Shown here: in pieces, positions 43,906 to 48,937 of the stretch
How positions within the stretch are numbered: position 1 is the stretch's first letter
Layout: each line of letters begins with the position of its first letter
Assembly: GCA_030682835.1 (NCBI GenBank)
Contig: JAUXNG010000040.1
Location: forward strand, 1 to 48,937
Length of the DNA: 48,937 nucleotides
Origin: Hydrogenophaga sp.
GTDB taxonomy: Bacteria > Pseudomonadota > Gammaproteobacteria > Burkholderiales > Burkholderiaceae_C
Reading direction: 5' to 3'
Notes under the pieces: model-generated
The model's input: the letters and a program-made list of their open reading frames with translations, nothing else
Database searches by the model: none
Told to the model about the DNA's origin: nothing
Program-made: the position numbers and the translations under genes

Positions 43906-46116
43906 TCAGCCGCCGGCTCGCGGCTGATCTGAGCCGAACAGGTCCTGCTCATCGAGCTTGATCAACGGCGCCAGGTGCGCTTGAATCTGCCGCGCCTCGG
44001 CCTGCAGCAGCGGCAAGGCGCGTTCGAACAGGCTCCAGTCCCCCGAGCGCGCGGCCAGCTCCAGACCTTTCGCCAGGCGCGCGCCGCGCTCGGCCGTCAT
44101 GCTGCCCAGGGAACCTTTGAGTCCGTGTGCATGGGCCACGGCCGAGGCCGTGTCACGTGTTGCCAGGGCCTGTTGCAAGGCCGCCAGGCGCTGGCCCAGG
44201 TCCTCTTGCATGGCCTCGGCCAGCTGTTTCAGGGTGGTTTCGTCACCGTCCAGGCGGCGCCTGAGCTTGTCCAGGTCCATCGATTCGGCCTGTGCAGCGC
44301 CGCGCGACGCGGTCTTGGCGGGCGCTGGCGCCAGCGTCCTGGGGTCGGCGCTCGCGGGTTGCAACACGGCACGCTGCAGCGCCTGGTCCATCTCGTGCAT
44401 CAGGGCCTGCGGGCTCACCGGCTTGGGCGTGTAGCCATCCATGCCGGCCTGCAGGCAGAGTTCCCGGTCGCCGCGCATGGCATTGGCCGTGACCGCCACG
44501 ATGGGCGTGCGCGGCAGCTTGCGCCGGGCTTCGATTTCCCGGATCTTCTGCGTCGCGTCCAGCCCACTCATGCCCGGCATCTGCACATCCATCAGCACCA
44601 GGTCGATGCCGCCCTGTTCCCACTGCGCCACCGCCTGCGCACCGCCCGCGGCCACCCGCACGGTGCAGCCCAGACGCAGCAGCAGCTGGCGCATCATGAG
44701 TTCGTTCACCGGGTTGTCCTCGGCCAGCAGCACCACCAGACCGGCGTAGCGCGGACCCGCCTGCGCGATCTCGCTGAGCTCGGCGGGCGCCGTCATCGGG
44801 CCGGCTTCGCCCTCTGCCGCAGCGGCACGCAAAGGCAGCAACAGGGTGAAGGTGCTGCCCTGGCCCAGTTCGCTGGCGAGTGTGATCTCGCCGCCCATCA
44901 GGCGTGCCAGTCGTGCGCAGATGGCCAGGCCCAGCCCGCTGCCGCCATAGCGCCGCGCCGTCGACGCATCGGCCTGCGTGAATGCGTCAAAAATGCCCGC
45001 CTGGTGTTTTTTGGCAATGCCCACCCCGCTGTCCTGCACCTGCAGGCGCAGCTTGGCCCGGTGCGAACCTTGCGCAGGCAACACCTGCGCCTGCACGACG
45101 ATACGTCCTCCCCTTGGCGTGAACTTCAGCGCGTTCGACAGCAGGTTGCCCAGCACCTGGCGCAGGCGCCCGGGGTCGCCGCGCACCGCATGGGGCAGTT
45201 CGGGGTCCAGCGACAGCTGCCAGTCCACCGGCTTGTTGCGGGCCTGCTCCGCGTAGGGGCCGGCCGCCTCCTCGATGGTGCGGCGCAGGTTGAAGCGCAC
45301 GTCTTCCACTTCCAGCTTGCCGGCTTCGATGCGCGAGAGATCGAGAATGTCGTTCAGCAGCGCCAGCAGAGCATGGGCCGAACTGTCCATCAGCCCCAGC
45401 CAGCTGGCCTGCTCGGCGTTCAGCGGCGAGTCCATCAGCATGCGCGTGAGACCCATCAACGCGTTCAGCGGTGTTCGAACCTCGTGGCTGATGTTGGCGA
45501 GAAATTCGCTCTTCGCGCGGCTGGCCTGTTCGGCCAGCTCGCGGGCGCGGTCGCTGTCCTGCTCCACCCGCTTGCGCTCGCCAATGTCGGCCAGCGTACC
45601 CATGAGGCGCAGGGGCTTGCCCCGGTTGTCGTGCTCGGCCACCATGCCGTGCGTCTCGACCCAGATCCAGCCGTCGGCCGTTTTCACGCGGTGCTGCAGC
45701 ACCGCGCGTTGCGTGCGCCCCTGGAGCAACGCCGTCTGCAGGGACTGCAGCGCCGGCAGGTCGTCGGGATGGAAGCGGGCCAGCAGATCGCCCACGGCCC
45801 AGAAGCCGTCCATGGCGATGTCACCAATCAACTCGCCCCAGCGCGCGGTCAGGAACACCTGTTCAGCGGGCAGCTGCCAGTCCCACAAGGCCAGCCCGGC
45901 CGCGTCGACCGCCAGCTGGAGGCGATCCCGCGTTTCATCCAGTGCTTCTTCTGCCAGCAGCCGGCTGTTCGATTCGCGGTGAACCGAACTGCGCAAGCGG
46001 TCGAGCTCGGCATTCTGGCGGTCCAGCTCCGCCAGCAGGCGTTGGGTACGCTCCCGCTCCACGCGCAGCTCATTCAGGGAGCGCTGCAGATCCTGGGCAA
46101 GGCGGTCGGGCGTCAT
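43906..46116 (-). CDS. Soluble hybrid histidine kinase with receiver and Hpt domains
   Basis: A 736-residue kinase without membrane segments. An N-terminal coiled coil (residues about 1-60, rich in E, R and L) precedes a PAS domain (about 65-190, LALWDWQLPAEQVF to GTLADIGERKR). The HisKA domain has H211 in FLANISHEVRTPLNALMGL. The ATPase domain shows NLLSNALKFTP, DSGVGI and GGSGLGLAI. The receiver has D510 (LVLMDVQMPG) and the C-terminal Hpt domain has H664 (AVAHAHGLKGSLGSM). It therefore has a full phosphorelay in one chain but needs an outside regulator as final acceptor; none is adjacent. The start is the ATG at 46116, 49 bases after the uup stop, so it may share the uup transcript. Confidence 0.92.
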   Translation of the reverse strand: MTPDRLAQDLQRSLNELRVERERTQRLLAELDRQNAELDRLRSSVHRESNSRLLAEEALDETRDRLQLAVDAAGLALWDWQLPAEQVFLTARWGELIGDIAMDGFWAVGDLLARFHPDDLPALQSLQTALLQGRTQRAVLQHRVKTADGWIWVETHGMVAEHDNRGKPLRLMGTLADIGERKRVEQDSDRARELAEQASRAKSEFLANISHEVRTPLNALMGLTRMLMDSPLNAEQASWLGLMDSSAHALLALLNDILDLSRIEAGKLEVEDVRFNLRRTIEEAAGPYAEQARNKPVDWQLSLDPELPHAVRGDPGRLRQVLGNLLSNALKFTPRGGRIVVQAQVLPAQGSHRAKLRLQVQDSGVGIAKKHQAGIFDAFTQADASTARRYGGSGLGLAICARLARLMGGEITLASELGQGSTFTLLLPLRAAAAEGEAGPMTAPAELSEIAQAGPRYAGLVVLLAEDNPVNELMMRQLLLRLGCTVRVAAGGAQAVAQWEQGGIDLVLMDVQMPGMSGLDATQKIREIEARRKLPRTPIVAVTANAMRGDRELCLQAGMDGYTPKPVSPQALMHEMDQALQRAVLQPASADPRTLAPAPAKTASRGAAQAESMDLDKLRRRLDGDETTLKQLAEAMQEDLGQRLAALQQALATRDTASAVAHAHGLKGSLGSMTAERGARLAKGLELAARSGDWSLFERALPLLQAEARQIQAHLAPLIKLDEQDLFGSDQPRAGG

Positions 46117-46165
46117 GGGCTGTGAAGTGGTTGAGGAGGATGGGCCAGTCCGGCTGGCGCTCGCG

Positions 46166-48076
46166 TCAGCTGCCGCCCAGTACCTCCCACCGCTCCATGG
46201 CCTTGAGCCATTCTTGCTCGATATCGGCAAGTCGTGCGCCAAGTTGAGCCGCCCGGGCGGCGTCGCTGTTGTACAGCTGCCCGTCCTGCAGCGTGGCCTG
46301 GATCGTGGCCTGCTCGCTTTCCAGTGCAGCGATGCGCTCGGGCAGGGCGTCAAACTCGCGCTGCTCCTTGTAGCTGAGTTTCTTCTTCGCCACTGGAGCG
46401 CTGGAGGCTGCCACCGCAGCCGCCGTGGCGGGGCTGGATGCTTTCCCGGCCGGCGCCGCCTGGGCCGCGCCGGCGGCGCGCTGGATCGCCTGGGCGCGGG
46501 CCGACTGCGTCATCCAGTCCTGCACGTCGCCCACATACTCGCGCCAGCGACCTTCACCCTCGGACACGATGGTGCTCGTCACCACGTTGTCCAGGAAACG
46601 ACGGTCATGGCTCACCAGAAACACGGTGCCTTCGTATTGCTGCAGCAGATCTTCAAGCAGCTCCAGCGTGTCGATGTCCAGATCGTTGGTGGGCTCGTCG
46701 AGCACCAGCACGTTGGCCGGGCGGGCAAACAGGCGCGCCAGCAGCAAGCGGTTGCGCTCGCCGCCTGAGAGTGTGCGCACCGGCGCATTGGCACGCGCGG
46801 GTGAGAACAGGAAGTCGCTCAGGTAGCTCTTCACATGCGTGCGCTTGTTGCCGATCTCGATCCATTCGCTGCCGGGGCTGATGAAATCCTCCAGCGTGGC
46901 ATCCAGGTCGATCTGGTCACGCATCTGGTCAAAGTAAGCCACGCTCTGCTTGCTGCCCAGGCGCACGGTGCCGCTGTCGGGAGCCAGCTCGCCGAGGATG
47001 ATCTTCAACAGCGTCGTCTTGCCAGCGCCGTTCGGGCCGATCAGGCCGATCTTGTCGCCCCGCAACACCGTACCCGTGAAGTCCCGGATCACCGTGCGCA
47101 GCCCGCCATCGGCGGTCGGGAATGACTTGGTGACCTTCTCCAGTTCAGCCACGATCTTTCCGCTGGCCGAACCACTGGCCACTTCCAGCTTCACGCTGCC
47201 CAGCGCGTCGCGCCGTTGTGCCCGCTGGGCACGCAGCGCTTCAAGCCGGGTGATGCGGCCCTGCGCACGCGTACGCCGTGCTTCCACACCTTTGCGAATC
47301 CACACCTCTTCCTGGGCCAGCAGCTTGTCCGCACGGGCGGCAATCACCGCTTCCTGCGCCAGCTGCTCTTCCTTCAACAACTGATACTGCGCAAAGTTGC
47401 CGGGGTAGCTGAGCAGGCGTCCGCGGTCCAGATCGATCATGCGCGTGGCCACGCGGTCCAGAAATGCCCGGTCGTGGCTGATCGTCACCACGCTGCCCTT
47501 GTATTCCAGCAACAGATCTTCCAGCCAGGTGATGCTGTCCAGATCCAGATGGTTGGTGGGTTCATCAAGCAGCAGCACATCGGGGCGGCTCACCAGCGCC
47601 TGGGCCAGCGCCACCCGCTTCTTGTTACCGCCCGACAGCGAGCCAACTTTCACGTCCCCTTCCAGGTGCAGGCGGTGCAAGGTCTCCTCGACGCGCTGCT
47701 CCCAGTTCCAGGCATCCAGCGCCTCGATGCGGTTCTGCAAGGTGTCGAGGTCCAGCCCGTCAGCGCCACTCAGATAGAGATCCCGCGCGGCGCGGGCGTC
47801 GGCCAGTCCGACACTGGCTGCCTCGAACACGCTGCTGTTCAGATCCAGCACCGGCTCCTGCGGCACATAAGCGATACGCAAGCCCGTCTGTACCTGCAGC
47901 GTGCCGTCGTCGGGCTTCTCCAGTCCCGCCAGTATCTTGAGCATCGAAGACTTGCCCGCTCCGTTGCGGCCAATCAGGCCCACGCGTTCCTGGGCCTCAA
48001 GGGAGAAGTCGGTGTGGTCGAGCAGCGCAACGTGGCCAAAGGCCAGTTGTGCGTCCTGCAGAGTGATGAGAGCCAT
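46166..48076 (-). CDS. uup: ABC-F family ATPase Uup
   Basis: A 636-residue soluble protein with two ABC ATPase domains and no membrane part. Domain 1 has Walker A GRNGAGKSSML (near residue 36), signature LSGGNKKRVALAQ and LLDEPTNHLD. Domain 2 has GPNGAGKTTLLKIILGE (near 345), LSGGERNRLLLARL and VLDEPTNDLDIDTLELLED. An acidic/arginine-rich linker separates them. The C-terminal ~80 residues form a coiled coil (ALPERIAALESEQATIQATL), the extra domain that marks Uup. ABC-F proteins act on ribosomes, and Uup also binds branched DNA. The ATG at 48076 begins MALITLQDAQ as in the family. It is divergent from the rRNA operon. Confidence 0.93.
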   Translation of the reverse strand: MALITLQDAQLAFGHVALLDHTDFSLEAQERVGLIGRNGAGKSSMLKILAGLEKPDDGTLQVQTGLRIAYVPQEPVLDLNSSVFEAASVGLADARAARDLYLSGADGLDLDTLQNRIEALDAWNWEQRVEETLHRLHLEGDVKVGSLSGGNKKRVALAQALVSRPDVLLLDEPTNHLDLDSITWLEDLLLEYKGSVVTISHDRAFLDRVATRMIDLDRGRLLSYPGNFAQYQLLKEEQLAQEAVIAARADKLLAQEEVWIRKGVEARRTRAQGRITRLEALRAQRAQRRDALGSVKLEVASGSASGKIVAELEKVTKSFPTADGGLRTVIRDFTGTVLRGDKIGLIGPNGAGKTTLLKIILGELAPDSGTVRLGSKQSVAYFDQMRDQIDLDATLEDFISPGSEWIEIGNKRTHVKSYLSDFLFSPARANAPVRTLSGGERNRLLLARLFARPANVLVLDEPTNDLDIDTLELLEDLLQQYEGTVFLVSHDRRFLDNVVTSTIVSEGEGRWREYVGDVQDWMTQSARAQAIQRAAGAAQAAPAGKASSPATAAAVAASSAPVAKKKLSYKEQREFDALPERIAALESEQATIQATLQDGQLYNSDAARAAQLGARLADIEQEWLKAMERWEVLGGS

Positions 48077-48299
48077 GTAGTAGCCAGAGTAAAGTTCCAG
48101 CGATTATCCGCGCCGCTACCCACGGGCGAGCGGTGCAGCCCTTCCGGCTTCCGGCCGCATCTCAAAGTGGGGTAGCGTCATGGATGTGCACGGCAGCACC
48201 GCGCCGCATATATATAGGTACTGCAGAGAGGAAGCGCTACGCGCAACAGGGCAGGCAACAGACCGCGCGCATCAAGGTGACGACACCACATGAAAGCAC
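48077..48299. other. Gap between uup and the rRNA promoters
   Basis: No gene can be supported. It contains a short alternating AT tract (ATATATATAGG) near 48207-48217 and otherwise ordinary GC-rich sequence. The uup promoter should lie here on the minus strand, but I cannot place it. Confidence 0.35.
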
Positions 48300-48328
48300 T
48301 TGCACACGCGCAAGAGTGCGGATAAGAT
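48300..48328 (+). promoter_or_regulatory. Possible distal rRNA promoter
   Basis: TTGCAC, a 17-base spacer and TAAGAT, followed by a GC-rich CTCGCCCC discriminator as in stringently controlled promoters. It is weaker than the two promoters downstream. Confidence 0.35.
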
Positions 48329-48395
48329 CTCGCCCCTGTGTCCAACAGACCTCGGCTTCGAGGTGGCGCGAAAGATCAAAAATTTTCACGCTGCT

Positions 48396-48425
48396 TTGAC
48401 AGAGCCGAAGAATCTGAGGTATACT
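48396..48425 (+). promoter_or_regulatory. rRNA operon promoter 1
   Basis: Consensus TTGACA, an 18-base spacer and TATACT. An A/T-rich stretch (AAAGATCAAAAATTTTCACG) directly upstream has the form of an UP element. The first transcribed bases include GCTGATCGCAGC, which recurs after promoter 2. Confidence 0.75.
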
Positions 48426-48519
48426 GCAAGGCTTCGCTGATCGCAGCATGGTGCAAAAAACACCAGCAGCAAAACCAGTGAAGAGGTCAAAAGAAAATTA
48501 GTGGAAACCCTAAAATAAT

Positions 48520-48549
48520 TTGACCAGACACTCAAAACCGTGTCATAAT
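48520..48549 (+). promoter_or_regulatory. rRNA operon promoter 2
   Basis: TTGACC, an 18-base spacer and CATAAT, again with an A/T-rich upstream stretch (AGAAAATTAG and TAAAATAA). It is followed by GAGGCTCAGCTGATCGCAGC, a near repeat of the start region of promoter 1. Confidence 0.7.
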
Positions 48550-48613
48550 ACGAGGCTCAGCTGATCGCAGCTAAGCAAGCAGATGAAGGTAGCAAGTGCT
48601 GCTGGATCTGGTA

Positions 48614-48626
48614 GATCATTAAAAAT
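48614..48626 (+). promoter_or_regulatory. boxA-like antitermination element in the rRNA leader
   Basis: GATCATTAAAAAT resembles the NusB/NusE-binding boxA (TGCTCTTTAACA) and has the same position relative to the following GATAAGCGTGGGCGTTT block of betaproteobacterial leaders. Confidence 0.5.
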
Positions 48627-48645
48627 ATACAGCCGATAAGCGTGG

Positions 48646-48734
48646 GCGTTTGAAGGCGATTGCGAAAACGGACTCGAAAGAGTCCAAGTCGCAAGACTTT
48701 AAACGCTCATGAGAATAGAAGTGAAGTTCACTTC
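48646..48734 (+). other. Structured 16S leader with tandem GNRA hairpins
   Basis: GGACTC-GAAA-GAGTCC (48670-48685) is followed with no gap by AAGTC-GCAA-GACTT (48686-48699). GCGTTT (48646-48651) can pair with AAACGC (48701-48706) to enclose both. A further perfect inverted repeat GAAGTGAA-G-TTCACTTC lies at 48718-48734, close to the expected processing region upstream of 16S. Confidence 0.6.
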
Positions 48735-48764
48735 AATTCCGTTTTTATGAGTAAATTCAAGATC

Positions 48765-48937
48765 GAACTAAAGAGTTTGATCCTGGCTCAGATTGAACGC
48801 TGGCGGCATGCTTTACACCTGCAAGTCGAACGGTAACAGGCCGCAAGGTGCTGACGAGTGGCGAACGGGTGAGTAATGCATCGGAACGTGCCCAGTCGTG
48901 GGGGATAACGCAGCGAAAGCTGCGCTAATACCGCATA
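48765..48937 (+). rRNA. 16S ribosomal RNA, 5' end (truncated by the window edge)
   Basis: The gene starts near 48765 and shows the universal AGAGTTTGATCCTGGCTCAG at 48772-48791 and GGCGAACGGGTGAGTAATGC. The V1/V2 region (CGGTAACAGGCCGCAAGGTG) resembles Hydrogenophaga and relatives. About 173 bases are present. One base in the normally invariant ACACATGCAAGTC reads C (ACACCTGCAAGTC). Confidence 0.98.

Noticed and set aside
43975..46125. A 716-codon open frame on + opposite the hybrid kinase
   Set aside because: Antisense shadow; the minus strand has complete kinase, receiver and Hpt motifs.
48077..48395. A possible tRNA or small RNA upstream of the rRNA promoters
   Set aside because: No cloverleaf or T-loop consensus could be assembled, and no terminator follows.

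Overview
The window is about 49 kb of high-GC chromosome from a betaproteobacterium, most likely a member of the Comamonadaceae (order Burkholderiales) close to Hydrogenophaga. The evidence is the start of a 16S rRNA gene at the right edge, whose V1/V2 region looks like that genus, the rsmB-DUF4390-ntrY-ntrX gene order, and the protein families throughout. There are no insertion sequences, phage genes or CRISPR arrays, so this is mostly core chromosome with some lineage-specific genes.

Layout from left to right. (1) 1-9.6 kb, all on +: the 3' part of rpoC with its terminator, a LemA/M48 peptidase pair, the rsmB-DUF4390-ntrY-ntrX-like cluster, and tRNA-Phe. (2) 9.8-15.8 kb: a PQQ-type sugar dehydrogenase, small hypothetical genes, Rep helicase with a coupled exported protein, and a TPR protein. 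(3) 15.9-20.5 kb, on -: a PEP-CTERM von Willebrand A protein preceded by a good sigma-54 promoter match, a MORN-repeat protein, and a PDZ lipoprotein that looks like a degenerate M48 peptidase. (4) 20.6-28.2 kb: an AEC transporter, katG with an OxyR-type site, a sigma-70 promoter and a 21-codon leader ORF, priA carrying an in-frame dispersed repeat, an AT-rich gap with DnaA-box matches, and hemE. (5) 28.4-36.2 kb: a periplasmic thiol-redox operon (DsbD/ScsB-like, redoxin, rhodanese), a creatininase-family hydrolase, a histidine phosphatase and a membrane hybrid histidine kinase. Two inverted copies of one dispersed repeat lie between convergent genes here.

(6) 36.3-43.9 kb is the most distinctive region. 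Seven genes on - (LysE exporter, EamA exporter, cupin, fold-type I aminotransferase, PhzF-like protein, glyoxalase-like protein, serine/threonine dehydratase-like protein) form one operon. Five of its six junctions are 4-bp start/stop overlaps. A divergent MocR-type PLP-dependent regulator faces it across a gap with direct and inverted repeats. This looks like a dedicated amino-acid (or analogue) conversion and export system whose substrate is unknown to me. (7) 43.9-48.9 kb: a soluble hybrid kinase with an Hpt domain, the ABC-F ATPase Uup, and the promoter/leader region and first 170 bases of an rRNA operon.

Start codons were chosen from ribosome-binding sites, overlaps and family lengths. 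Family assignments come from reading motifs; no database search was run.
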